DNA of 17,631 bases from an uncultured Flavihumibacter sp. GTDB lineage: Bacteria > Bacteroidota > Bacteroidia > Chitinophagales > Chitinophagaceae. The DNA lies in the NCBI GenBank assembly GCA_946482545.1, contig CAMLRX010000110.1:1-17631 (forward strand), read 5' to 3'. The notes under the pieces were generated by a model. That model saw only the letters and a list, made by a program, of their open reading frames with translations. It was not told the DNA's origin and did not search any database. The position numbers and the translations under genes were made by a program. Positions 1-8,004 of the stretch are shown in pieces. Positions within the stretch are counted from its first letter, which is position 1. Each line of letters opens with the position of its first letter.

Positions 1-51
1 TTCCGCCGGTTGTAGACAAAAGATTGATTCTGCTTCCGGCACCAAAAAACG
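1..51. other. Short non-coding edge beyond truncated dnaE2
   Basis: These bases lie beyond the stop codon that cuts dnaE2 short. On the minus strand none of the frames continues the DnaE2 protein with its expected sequence after the FEQEL motif. One minus-strand frame stays open to the window edge, but its translation resembles nothing I recognise. The bases may belong to an inserted element or another recombination product, but too little is visible to say which. Confidence 0.4.
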
Positions 52-2139
52 TTAATTCACCAGTTCCTGCTCAAACTGCGCCACCTTCCCGTTCATTCGG
101 AAAGTCGCCATGTTGCGTCGCAAAGCGTCCGCCTTATCCGGACTGAAACCCGCCTCGATCGCGATCCGCATGGCCTGCTCCTGGAACAGCGGCACCCCGA
201 GGGTCTTGCCCAGTATGCTTTCCAGCGCTTTTGTCGGGTAAGTCACCGGCTCCTCCCCGTTCCGCCGCCGGAGATAGGGATGCACCATATTGCCCTGGAT
301 CGGCCCTGGCCGCACGATCGCCACCTCGATCACCAGGTCATAAAAACAGCGCGGCTTTAACCGGGGCAGCATCGACATCTGCGCCCGGCTTTCGATCTGG
401 AACACCCCGATCGTATCGGCACGGCTCACCATCTCATACACAGCCGGGTCGTCCTGCGGGATACCCGCGAGGTCCAGCGTTACCCCGTAATGCCGCCCCA
501 CCAGGTCAAAAGCTTTCCGGATACAGGTCAGCATCCCGAGTGCCAGCACATCGACCTTCAGGAAACCCAGCGCCTCAATATCATCCTTGTTCCATTCTAT
601 ATTTGTCCTATCCCGCATCCGCGCGTTCAGCACGGGACAAAGGTCCGTGAGCTTGCCCTCCGTGATCACAAATCCCCCCGTGTGTTGGCCGAGTTGCCGG
701 GGAAAAGACACGAACTGCCGCGTCAGCGCCACCGTTTTCCGCAGGTGCGGGTCACTGAAATTAAGCCCCGAACTTTCCAGCAGCGCCCTTCCCGCTGGCG
801 TATCACTGTACTGGCTGAGCGTGGCCGACAGCCGGTTCACCGTATCCACCGATAGCCCCATGGCACGCCCCACATCCCTAACAGCCCCCTTGATATGGAG
901 CTGCGTCACCGTCGCCACAATGGCCGCCCGGTCCCGCCCGTATTTGTCATAGATGTATTGGATCACTTCCTCCCTGCGCTCATGCTCAAAATCCACGTCG
1001 ATATCCGGCGGCTCGTTCCGGGCGGAACTGAGAAAACGCTCGAACAAAAGGTCAAATTTCTCCGGGTTCACCGCCGTAATCCCGAGACAATAACAAACCG
1101 CGGAGTTCGCCGCCGAACCCCGCCCCTGGCAAAGGATATTCCTTTCCCGTGCGAAACGCACAATATCATAGACCGTTAGAAAATAGGACGCGTAGTGCAT
1201 CTCCCCGATAAAAGCCAGCTCCTTTTCAAGCGTGGCCCGGATCCGGTCCGGCACCACCTTACCAAACCTTTCTTCCGCCCCCTGCCAGGTCAGCAGCACC
1301 AGTTCCTCCTGCGGGGGCCGCCCGTTCGGGCTCACTTCATGCGGGTATTCATATTGCAGGTCATCCAGCGAAAACCTACAGGCATCCGCGATCTCCTGCG
1401 AACGCTGAACAGCTTCCGGGTACTGCCGGAACAACCGCTTGATCTCCGTGGCGGGCTTCAGGTAACGCTCGGCGTTGGGATGCAAGCGAAAACCCGCCGT
1501 ATGGATCGTACATTTTTCCCGCACGCAGGTCATGATGTCCTGCAGCTCGCGCCGCGCGGGCTCATGGTAATGCACGTCACCCGTCACCACCAGCGGCACC
1601 CCCGTTCGCCCTGAAACTTCCTGCAAACGGAATAGATGCTTCGCGTCATCGCCCCGGTAGAGCCGGGTCGCCGCCAGGTACAACCCATCCCCCAGCGCTT
1701 CCCGGTATTGCGCCAGCAGGGGCGGAAACGCTGGGTCCAGCGCGAAAACCTTGTTCAGTTTCGTAGGCGGCAGCACGATGAAGCGCATCCCCTCCCGGTG
1801 CCGGAACACATCTTCCCGGTAAAGCAAACATTTCCCTTTTTCCGTCCGGCTGTTCCCCAGCGTGAGCAACGCGCTCAACCGCCCGTAGGCCGCCTTGTCC
1901 GCCGGATAAGCCAGCAGCCCCGGCCCGTCCTGGAGCACCAGCCTGCACCCCACGATCAGCCGCAGCCCCTGCTCCTTCGCCGCCACATTCGCCCGCACCA
2001 CACCGGCAAGCGTATTGTGGTCCGTCACCCCCATAGCACTGTACCCCAGCTTCACCGCGTGCGCCACCAGTTCCTCCGGGTGCGAAGCGCCCCGGAGAAA
2101 ACTGAAATTCGTCGTCACGCCAAGTTCAACATACCCCAT
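52..2139 (-). CDS. dnaE2: Error-prone DNA polymerase III alpha subunit DnaE2, 3'-truncated
   Basis: This is the third gene of an imuA-imuB-dnaE2 mutagenesis cassette. DnaE2 is the translesion polymerase that acts with ImuA and ImuB in SOS-type mutagenesis. The N-terminal PHP domain is seen in TNFSFLRGASHPEEL and VTDHNTLAG. The palm carries the catalytic aspartates in DIDVDF (D379, D381, D383) and in FLKVDVLALG (D530), so all expected active-site acids are present. The family is usually a little over 1,000 residues, but this protein stops at 695, just after the conserved KVAQFEQEL segment. The missing part normally holds the rest of the fingers, the clamp-binding region and the OB fold. It is therefore probably non-functional or altered. 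It starts at ATG 2139, 26 bases after the imuB stop, behind a GGAAGG ribosome-site-like sequence. A sequencing frameshift is an alternative, but no frame in bases 1-51 restores the family sequence. Confidence 0.88.
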   Translation of the reverse strand: MGYVELGVTTNFSFLRGASHPEELVAHAVKLGYSAMGVTDHNTLAGVVRANVAAKEQGLRLIVGCRLVLQDGPGLLAYPADKAAYGRLSALLTLGNSRTEKGKCLLYREDVFRHREGMRFIVLPPTKLNKVFALDPAFPPLLAQYREALGDGLYLAATRLYRGDDAKHLFRLQEVSGRTGVPLVVTGDVHYHEPARRELQDIMTCVREKCTIHTAGFRLHPNAERYLKPATEIKRLFRQYPEAVQRSQEIADACRFSLDDLQYEYPHEVSPNGRPPQEELVLLTWQGAEERFGKVVPDRIRATLEKELAFIGEMHYASYFLTVYDIVRFARERNILCQGRGSAANSAVCYCLGITAVNPEKFDLLFERFLSSARNEPPDIDVDFEHERREEVIQYIYDKYGRDRAAIVATVTQLHIKGAVRDVGRAMGLSVDTVNRLSATLSQYSDTPAGRALLESSGLNFSDPHLRKTVALTRQFVSFPRQLGQHTGGFVITEGKLTDLCPVLNARMRDRTNIEWNKDDIEALGFLKVDVLALGMLTCIRKAFDLVGRHYGVTLDLAGIPQDDPAVYEMVSRADTIGVFQIESRAQMSMLPRLKPRCFYDLVIEVAIVRPGPIQGNMVHPYLRRRNGEEPVTYPTKALESILGKTLGVPLFQEQAMRIAIEAGFSPDKADALRRNMATFRMNGKVAQFEQELVN

Positions 2140-2165
2140 AACCCTTCCGTTTTATTCATCCGCCA

Positions 2166-3665
2166 TCAGGCGAAAAAGCCATGTAAAAACCACTGCCCCT
2201 TATGCCCCGCCTCATAATGCCCCTCCCGGAACAACCAGTACCGGCAACCGGCCTCATCCTCCACCGCGTAATAATCCCGGTGCAGCCCGCCCGACAGCCA
2301 CCAGGGCTGCTCCAGCCGCTCAGGCCCATCCGCACGCACCACCTTATGCCTTTTGCCCTTGTGCACAAAAAGCATGGGCGGGTAATCCGGCACGGGCGAC
2401 ACCACCTGCACCGGTTCCGGCACGGCCAGCAGTTGTATCGGTCGGGGTTTATCCCCCTCCCAGCCCGCAGCCACCGCTGCGTTGAAACCCACCGCTTCAA
2501 AACTTTGTTCCGGCAGGTACTGCTCCCGCGGCGCGTAACGCTGGATACGCGCGTCCTGTAGCTTCACCACCAGCCTGTCCACGAGTTCCGCCACCGCGCC
2601 ACCTGCCTGGCTCCCAGCTCCCTTCCAGAGCGCGTCCTGCGCGGGCGCGAGCGGCTCCCATTTCCCCACACGCAGCGTAAAAAGTTCGATCCCCGGTCCA
2701 GGTGCCACCCTGTCCAGTTTGTACCCGAACAGCCGCAGCAGGTGCGCCACATGGTGTGTGGCCCTGCTTGTACCCAACTCCACCAACACCTCCCTGCCAT
2801 CAATACGGTAACAGCCCAGCGTCACCGAACGAAGCCCTTTCTGCTCCTGCCGCAGCCGCCCGCACAACCGTTCCAGCAACTGCGCCAAAGCCAGTTCAAT
2901 CCCCGTCCTGGTCAGGATGGGCTCCAGGCAGGGCAGCCTTTCTGAAAAAGGCTCCTGCACCACCACCGGTTTCAGCGGCTCCCGCTCCTTACCCGTGGCC
3001 TGGTCGATCCGCAACACCAACCCTTCCCCGAAACGCCGCAGCAGTGCCTTACGGGACATGCGCGCGAACTGGTGCACATGCGTCAGCCCCAGCTTGTGCA
3101 GCCGCTCCAGCACCGCCGCCTCCAACCGCAGCGCGGCCGCGGGCAGCGGTAAAACCGCCTCCAGTTGTCCGCCCGGCGCGACCACCACCGGCCTCGCCGC
3201 GTACCGCGCCACCGCCAGCGCAGCCCCCACGGTATCCGCCATCGCCCCCTGTACCGCGTAGCCCATCTCCCCAAAGCGCCGCGCGATCCCCTCCAGGTAA
3301 GCCTTTTCCCCGCCAAACAGGTGCGCACAGCCGCTGGCGTCAATCACGATCCCATCCGGCGCGTGAACAGCCACCACCGGCGCGTAACGGATGCACCAGA
3401 CCGCTATTTTTTCCAGGATGTTTTCAGGGAACCCTGTGACCGCCTCCCCCGCACGCAAACCCGGCGCAACCGCCCTCGCGTCCGAGAGGTTCATGCCCAA
3501 AACAATCCCCTCCGCCTCCGCCACAGCGTTCACCGACACCACCACTTTTCTACCCCGCGCACTGGCCGTAAGCACAAACGGCACCGTCCGCAACACAGGG
3601 TCACGGACAGCGTGCCAATCCGTCTCCAGGTACCGGAACCATATCGCCACATACCGCCCCGCCAT
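2166..3665 (-). CDS. imuB: ImuB, Y-family DNA polymerase-like mutagenesis protein
   Basis: ImuB is a Y-family polymerase relative that acts as an adaptor joining DnaE2, ImuA and the sliding clamp during lesion bypass. About 500 residues from ATG 3665 match the usual length. The N-terminus AIWFRYLETDW lacks the aspartate motif of active Y-family polymerases, as expected for the catalytically dead ImuB group, while IVIDASGCAHLFGGE is the typical palm segment. The little-finger region follows, and the protein ends in WFLHGFFA, a familiar ImuB tail. A segment reading RPIQLLAVPEPV could be a clamp-binding site, but this is a guess. The frame stays open further upstream, to about base 3743. I prefer ATG 3665 because it begins the MAGRYVAIWF family start and sits one base after the imuA stop, which points to translational coupling. 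Confidence 0.92.
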   Translation of the reverse strand: MAGRYVAIWFRYLETDWHAVRDPVLRTVPFVLTASARGRKVVVSVNAVAEAEGIVLGMNLSDARAVAPGLRAGEAVTGFPENILEKIAVWCIRYAPVVAVHAPDGIVIDASGCAHLFGGEKAYLEGIARRFGEMGYAVQGAMADTVGAALAVARYAARPVVVAPGGQLEAVLPLPAAALRLEAAVLERLHKLGLTHVHQFARMSRKALLRRFGEGLVLRIDQATGKEREPLKPVVVQEPFSERLPCLEPILTRTGIELALAQLLERLCGRLRQEQKGLRSVTLGCYRIDGREVLVELGTSRATHHVAHLLRLFGYKLDRVAPGPGIELFTLRVGKWEPLAPAQDALWKGAGSQAGGAVAELVDRLVVKLQDARIQRYAPREQYLPEQSFEAVGFNAAVAAGWEGDKPRPIQLLAVPEPVQVVSPVPDYPPMLFVHKGKRHKVVRADGPERLEQPWWLSGGLHRDYYAVEDEAGCRYWLFREGHYEAGHKGQWFLHGFFA

Positions 3666-3666
3666 C

Positions 3667-4416
3667 TTATCCCGTTTTTCTTTTTGCAATGGTTGGCTGC
3701 AACTTCCCTTCTGATACCGCTTCCACCCCAGTCCTGAACGCACCTCCCACCCAGGCCAGCTCCCAGGTCCCCGGCCTGCCGCTGCGCACCTTGGACAGCC
3801 TTACCCGCCACCGCGGAAAACCAATCCCCGGCAAGCCCTCCTCCACCAGCGAACCCAGCGGACTGATCTCCCACCTTGCCACGCAAGCCGTAGGCACGGC
3901 CCTTAACCTGGGCAGCAACACGAACCCTGTCACCATGCTTTTTTCCACCGCCAACTGCAGCCTCCGCGAAGCGATAAAACTCAGTTCAGGCGCTTCCGCC
4001 ACCACCGCAGATACCCCCTCCGATTTAAGGGCCTCCTCCAATGTCCAGAGCACATCCCCCTCCCTGCCCACCTGCACGAACAACACCCGCTCCGCCGCCA
4101 ACCCGAAACCCGCCAGCGCGGGCGGAAACACAGTCCCCGACCTGCTGATCCAGATGATCGTACCCACAGCGCCATAAAGCCCCCCGAGCAATGCCGCGAG
4201 AAAACCTTTTGTAGCAGCGCCACCCTCCCGGTCCCCGTACTGGAACTCATGCACCACCCCTTGCGGAAACAGCCCCTCCGGAAAAGCGTCCAGCAAAGGC
4301 CCCAATCCCGGACCGCGCCCCACGGGCACAACGCCCCGCTTCGCCTGCATCCGCAGCAATTCCCGCCTCAGCCCCGCCAGTATTTCCTTTTTCGTTTCCT
4401 GCATGACACCATCCAT
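3667..4416 (-). CDS. imuA: ImuA, RecA/SulA-like mutagenesis protein
   Basis: This is the first gene of the cassette. ImuA is a RecA-fold accessory protein that helps ImuB and DnaE2 carry out damage-induced mutagenesis. The segments FPEGLFPQGVVHEFQYG, GGLYGAVGTIIWISRSGTVFPPAL and ERVLFVQV are typical of the Bacteroidota form, and no intact Walker A motif is visible. Two starts are plausible, ATG 4416 and ATG 4404 (MQETKKEILAGLRREL). The frame is open up to 4482, but a promoter-like TAnnTTTG box at 4443-4450 would then lie inside the gene, so the longer start is unlikely. The length of about 245-249 residues fits the family. The three genes imuA, imuB and dnaE2 are almost contiguous on one strand and surely form one operon. 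Confidence 0.88.
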   Translation of the reverse strand: MDGVMQETKKEILAGLRRELLRMQAKRGVVPVGRGPGLGPLLDAFPEGLFPQGVVHEFQYGDREGGAATKGFLAALLGGLYGAVGTIIWISRSGTVFPPALAGFGLAAERVLFVQVGREGDVLWTLEEALKSEGVSAVVAEAPELSFIASRRLQLAVEKSMVTGFVLLPRLRAVPTACVARWEISPLGSLVEEGLPGIGFPRWRVRLSKVRSGRPGTWELAWVGGAFRTGVEAVSEGKLQPTIAKRKTG

Positions 4417-4442
4417 CCCCCGCTTTACAACAGGGAACAAAC

Positions 4443-4463
4443 CAAAATTACTAAATTTTTTAG
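4443..4463 (-). promoter_or_regulatory. Candidate imuA promoter with palindrome
   Basis: On the minus strand the box TAATTTTG at 4443-4450 fits the Bacteroidota -7 consensus TAnnTTTG. Directly upstream, at 4451-4463, is a perfect inverted repeat CTAAA-aaa-TTTAG, placed where a repressor could block RNA polymerase. No good TTTG box is seen at the normal spacing. The expected transcript start is about 20 bases before ATG 4416. That the palindrome is an operator for a damage-responsive repressor is inference. Confidence 0.4.
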
Positions 4464-4482
4464 CAAACCATCTGCGCATCAA

Positions 4483-4597
4483 TTCGCATTATGATTAAAA
4501 ATTCAATAGCAAATAAGGGACAGGAATGAATCAGGAATTTATACGCACGAGCTTGTTATTAAATTTCTACATGATATTTTTTCCTAGTTAAGCAGAA
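4483..4597. other. Composition boundary between imu cassette and conjugative element
   Basis: This AT-rich gap separates the GC-rich imu cassette from the methylase gene. No convincing open frame, terminator hairpin or tRNA-like sequence is visible. It is a candidate place for an element boundary or an old insertion junction, judged only from the abrupt change in base composition. Confidence 0.35.
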
Positions 4598-5410
4598 CTA
4601 AAATAGTGTAGTTGGCTGTTGAGGTTCGAGTTCATAATTACCAGTCAGCACTTCGATCTTAATCTTATCCTTTCTTGCTTTCGCGTTAACAGATACAAAC
4701 TGTTCAAATGTTTGTGTATGCCATCCTCTTTCTTTAGTGTAATGCTCAAGTACTTCCGAAGGATATGAGGACAGTAAAAATTTCCCTTCAATGGCAGACA
4801 ACAATTGTAGTAAGTTTTCAAAATCCTGCTTTGTGTAACCCTTATAATGTCCCATATTAGAATTAAAATAAGGCGGATCGCAGTAAAAAAATGATTCGGT
4901 GCTGTCTCTGCTTCGTATGACGTAAAGTGCGTCAGAATTTTCAATTTGAACTTTCTCAAGCCTGCGGGCATAAAATTCTGTAAAGTCCGTTTTGTTGAAG
5001 TATATTTTGCGTGAAGTACTGTCCGCTTCCCGGTCATAGCCCCATACGTTGTCGAGCTTTCCGGCAAATCCCTGAGAAGAAAGTACCCACACTGCCCAAG
5101 CACGTTTTACAGGATCAAAGAGTTCAGGGTTGCTGTAAATAACCCAGGCATGTTTGTGCATCCGACGGCTATGTAATGTACGATTGATTTCTACGGAAAG
5201 GGCATCAAATTGCTCTTTGACCACCTGGTAAAAATTTACCAATTCCCCATTCATATCATTTAATACCTCTACCTGGGAGGGTCTTTTGGCAAAGAATACA
5301 GCAGCGCCACCACTGAATGGTTCTGCATATAGCGTATGCGGCGGAATCAGTTCCAGAATAATAGGCGCCAGTTTCTGTTTTCCTCCGTAGTAAGTAATCG
5401 GTGTTTTCAT
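4598..5410 (-). CDS. D12-class DNA adenine N6-methyltransferase
   Basis: The product transfers a methyl group from S-adenosylmethionine to adenine N6 in a short DNA target. The domain order fits the Dam/D12 (alpha) class: the AdoMet-binding YYGGKQ at residues 7-12, AEPFSGGAAVFF at 29-40, VLNDMNGELV at 49-58, and the catalytic DPPY at 178-181. The length of 270 residues is normal for Dam. I chose ATG 5410 because it begins the conserved MKTPITYYGGK. The frame extends to 5479, but that would overlap the primase-polymerase gene and add a tail not typical of the family. No restriction endonuclease gene is adjacent, so this is probably an orphan methylase, perhaps protecting the element from host restriction or marking its replication. 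The target sequence cannot be read from the protein by eye. Confidence 0.85.
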   Translation of the reverse strand: MKTPITYYGGKQKLAPIILELIPPHTLYAEPFSGGAAVFFAKRPSQVEVLNDMNGELVNFYQVVKEQFDALSVEINRTLHSRRMHKHAWVIYSNPELFDPVKRAWAVWVLSSQGFAGKLDNVWGYDREADSTSRKIYFNKTDFTEFYARRLEKVQIENSDALYVIRSRDSTESFFYCDPPYFNSNMGHYKGYTKQDFENLLQLLSAIEGKFLLSSYPSEVLEHYTKERGWHTQTFEQFVSVNAKARKDKIKIEVLTGNYELEPQQPTTLF

Positions 5411-5432
5411 GCCGTTGCTACTTTTTTTACAG

Positions 5433-6407
5433 TCAGTGAAATCTGTTACGCTTAATCCTTTCAGGCGATGAGTAACCATACCCTTCTTTTGCCAGTCGCT
5501 TTACTGCTCTCCTAAAATCTCCCCCACATTCCAGCACGGCATACACTGCATAAGGCCGGTATCCTTTCCCAGGCTCAAATTCGGTGCTGGTGCTGAAGAC
5601 GGAAAAAAGCCCCATTTCATGGTTGTAATCACCAGAGCTACGCTTATCAGTATCTCCCGGGCGCCGAAGGAAAGTTCTTTTTCCGGCTTCCCTTACTACG
5701 CTCCATCCATGTTTTTGAAGCAGCCCAATGATATCCCCCCGCTGGTTATAGTCATCAAATGGGCTTAGCGCCTCTGCAACTTTTTGTTTCAGAGGTTGCC
5801 GAACAGATTGCTTCACCTCGAGTTGGTTAAGCCGCCGGGCAGCTTCAAAAAGAATCATTCTTTGGGAAGTTGTAATGTCAGGTATCCGTGAGAAATCAAG
5901 TTGCAAAAAGTAATAACCAGGACTGGGAGGAACTATAATGTATCCTCCCTCCCCTCTGGTTTCTATGAGTACTTTGATCCGATCCTTGGGATTATTTTGC
6001 TTTTCCGCTTCTGTGGTAGGCCGTCTAGCCAAGGGCTGATTCCTGTCAATTGTCTGACAACGATAATATAAGTGATAGCCTCCGCTACGGGTCTGAGCCA
6101 CTACTATGCGCTGCGCAAGGTCCTTATCCGAATGGGCCACCGCATCCATTAAACATTCCAAAAGGCTGCCCTGTAAGTCATACTTACTGTCGATGTCTAT
6201 GGCTTCGAGATTTCCGCTGATGTTTCCAGTAACAACAGCAATACAACTGGCGGCCGGTGAAAGAAACATATAGGCAAGCTGATTTTTGGTTGCTATTTTA
6301 TTCTGATAATTCGACCACTTAACCAAACTTTGTTTCAATGCATCGGTTGCAATAACAGATAATCCTAATTCCCTATATTGAATAGCTGCCTGAATCAGTT
6401 CATTCAT
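5433..6407 (-). CDS. Primase-polymerase (bifunctional prim-pol domain) protein
   Basis: This is an archaeo-eukaryotic-type primase related to the bifunctional DNA primase/polymerase family, likely able to make primers for the single strand that enters during conjugation or for element replication. The catalytic pattern is visible: AIDID with D71 and D73, TRSGGYHLYY with H112 at 106-115, and the acidic segment ETRGEGGYIIVPPS at 149-162. The C-terminal third, from about residue 195, has no helicase motifs, so this is a stand-alone primase of 324 residues. It starts at ATG 6407 and ends 22 bases before the methylase start, so the two are probably cotranscribed. A role in establishing the element in a new host is inference from its place in the transfer operon. 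Confidence 0.78.
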   Translation of the reverse strand: MNELIQAAIQYRELGLSVIATDALKQSLVKWSNYQNKIATKNQLAYMFLSPAASCIAVVTGNISGNLEAIDIDSKYDLQGSLLECLMDAVAHSDKDLAQRIVVAQTRSGGYHLYYRCQTIDRNQPLARRPTTEAEKQNNPKDRIKVLIETRGEGGYIIVPPSPGYYFLQLDFSRIPDITTSQRMILFEAARRLNQLEVKQSVRQPLKQKVAEALSPFDDYNQRGDIIGLLQKHGWSVVREAGKRTFLRRPGDTDKRSSGDYNHEMGLFSVFSTSTEFEPGKGYRPYAVYAVLECGGDFRRAVKRLAKEGYGYSSPERIKRNRFH

Positions 6408-6461
6408 GCCTCACACCATTGAGTTATCACTCTTTTTCAATTAAACAACTGATAAATCAAC

Positions 6462-7349
6462 TTAAAGAGACTTACCCTTATTGGCCTCTCCTTTCAGAAC
6501 TCTTTGCCGTTTATTGGGTGTTACCTGATTGGCGGATTCAGCGGTCTCTTTTTTAACTGAATTGGCATCTTGCGATGCAGGAGCATCGGAAGGTATGTCC
6601 ATGGATTTTCGACCCTCTTTTACAAAACTTACATTTGCCCCCTTAAAATTCTTTTCTTCCTGAATACGCTGGCGTGCTTCGTCAGTCCTGAAGGGATCGT
6701 GGTAAAGCAATTTTCCGGACTGGTCGAGTATAGTTATTGTATTTCTTTCCGGATTAGCCCTTATAAATACCTGTTGATGGTTCTCTTGGTTGATAGGAGT
6801 AAGCGCCACCTCCCGGCCTTCGCTCAAATGGGATGCCGCGATTGCTTTTTGTTTTACTGAAGAAAGTTCCACAAAATCAAAATCATTGAGTTTTGTGATA
6901 AGATCGAAGTCGTTGAATCGTTTGGTCAGGTGGTTTCCGCTCTCCGTTTTTTGTGCAAAATCCAATTGCAGCCACTGGCCGTATTTCTCGCCATGCTCAT
7001 CAAAATAGGTTTTGTGAACGGCGCGGGGATGCTGCTGATCCATAAGTAACATGTACGCTTCATTCATTGTAATGCGATCATTGGCTTTGAACCATTGTTC
7101 AGTAACGCCTCCGGGTTCGTGAAGGGCGGCTTTGAAGCCATTATAATACCCCTTTCCATCCTTTACTTTAATATCTGCTTCGAAATCAATCCGTTTATTT
7201 TCCATCATCTCCGATGTGGTCAGACGAATATCGGTTTGACCTGAAGAAAGTGCATCTGCCAGAACTTTGTCGAACCGGTCTCCGAATCCTGCTCCTGACA
7301 ATCGTTTGTGTATGCTTTCCAAATTGTCGATAACGATAGGTTGTTCCAT
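6462..7349 (-). CDS. DUF3945-family mobile-element protein
   Basis: This 295-residue protein resembles the DUF3945 (and related DUF4099) proteins that are common on Bacteroidota conjugative elements and whose function is unknown to me. The matching region is about residues 85-230: NEAYMLLMDQQHPRAVHK, GQWLQLDFAQKTESGN, VELSSVKQKAIAASHL and FIRANPERNTITILD. The tail after residue 240 is polar and likely disordered, rich in Lys, Ser and Asn. No signal peptide or membrane segment is visible, so it should be cytoplasmic. It lies between a basic hypothetical gene and the primase-polymerase gene on the same strand, with gaps of 27 and 54 bases. A nucleic-acid or transfer-support role is only a guess. 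Confidence 0.65.
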   Translation of the reverse strand: MEQPIVIDNLESIHKRLSGAGFGDRFDKVLADALSSGQTDIRLTTSEMMENKRIDFEADIKVKDGKGYYNGFKAALHEPGGVTEQWFKANDRITMNEAYMLLMDQQHPRAVHKTYFDEHGEKYGQWLQLDFAQKTESGNHLTKRFNDFDLITKLNDFDFVELSSVKQKAIAASHLSEGREVALTPINQENHQQVFIRANPERNTITILDQSGKLLYHDPFRTDEARQRIQEEKNFKGANVSFVKEGRKSMDIPSDAPASQDANSVKKETAESANQVTPNKRQRVLKGEANKGKSL

Positions 7350-7376
7350 AATCGATTATTTTTTGTGAAAAATGAT

Positions 7377-7973
7377 TTACAGTTTGACACCTTTCCCCTT
7401 GACTGCGGACATCTGTACCCTCGCTTTGGCAGGCAGTTTTCGGACAATGGATTTGGAGGAAGAATTTGATTTCCCATTTTTTTGAGAAACTTTCTCTTTT
7501 GAGGAGGAATTCTGTCCGTTACTTAGATGGCTTGAAACTTTCCCGGACCTTTGGTAAGTTTTGAAAGCTGGTTTTTCATTCACCCGGGCGACTTCTTTTT
7601 TAAAGATTACCCGTTCATTGGAGAAAGCAGCTTTCCGTAATCGGGCCAATCCTTTTATGCCGGCAGCAATCAGGTTTCCAGAAAACACCAACAGATTCCG
7701 CATAAGACGCACGATGGGATTCGGATAGACCTGTCGCATGGTGTTTCGATGCTGTCCGCGCAATACACGCATTTCCGCTTTTTCAAACAAGTTTAGAGGT
7801 CTGGATCTGTATTTGTTACGGATATGTTTATAAATATCCCTTTTCGCTTTTAGAAAATCACGGTCATAAATAATCTTGCGCCCATATCGTTCCGTAAGCT
7901 TGTCCTCAATCCGTTTCCAGGCTTCCAGGTCGTTAGCGATACGGTTGGTATCTATTGACTTTTGCTGTTGCAT
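7377..7973 (-). CDS. Hypothetical basic protein after traN
   Basis: I do not recognise this family. The 198-residue protein is strongly basic. Its first 80 residues are predicted helical and charged (LEAWKRIEDKLTERYGRK, FLKAKRDIYKHIRNKY). A moderately hydrophobic stretch, VRLMRNLLVFSGNLIAAGIKG, follows near residues 88-108. The tail from about 145 is low-complexity, made of Ser, Lys, Asn and Gly. The hydrophobic stretch could be a membrane-associated helix. It lies 31 bases downstream of traN and 27 bases upstream of the DUF3945 gene, so it is part of the transfer transcript. In the CTnDOT order this position would hold traO, but nothing here supports calling it TraO. Confidence 0.6.
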   Translation of the reverse strand: MQQQKSIDTNRIANDLEAWKRIEDKLTERYGRKIIYDRDFLKAKRDIYKHIRNKYRSRPLNLFEKAEMRVLRGQHRNTMRQVYPNPIVRLMRNLLVFSGNLIAAGIKGLARLRKAAFSNERVIFKKEVARVNEKPAFKTYQRSGKVSSHLSNGQNSSSKEKVSQKNGKSNSSSKSIVRKLPAKARVQMSAVKGKGVKL

Positions 7974-8004
7974 ACGCTACTTTTTTAGATGAAAAAATGC
8001 GTGT

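Noticed and set aside
231..3737. Many long plus-strand open frames opposite imuB, dnaE2 and imuA, up to 245 codons
   Set aside because: They lie opposite well-recognised minus-strand genes in GC-rich DNA, and their translations are rich in Pro, Arg and Ser with no family resemblance. These are typical shadow frames.
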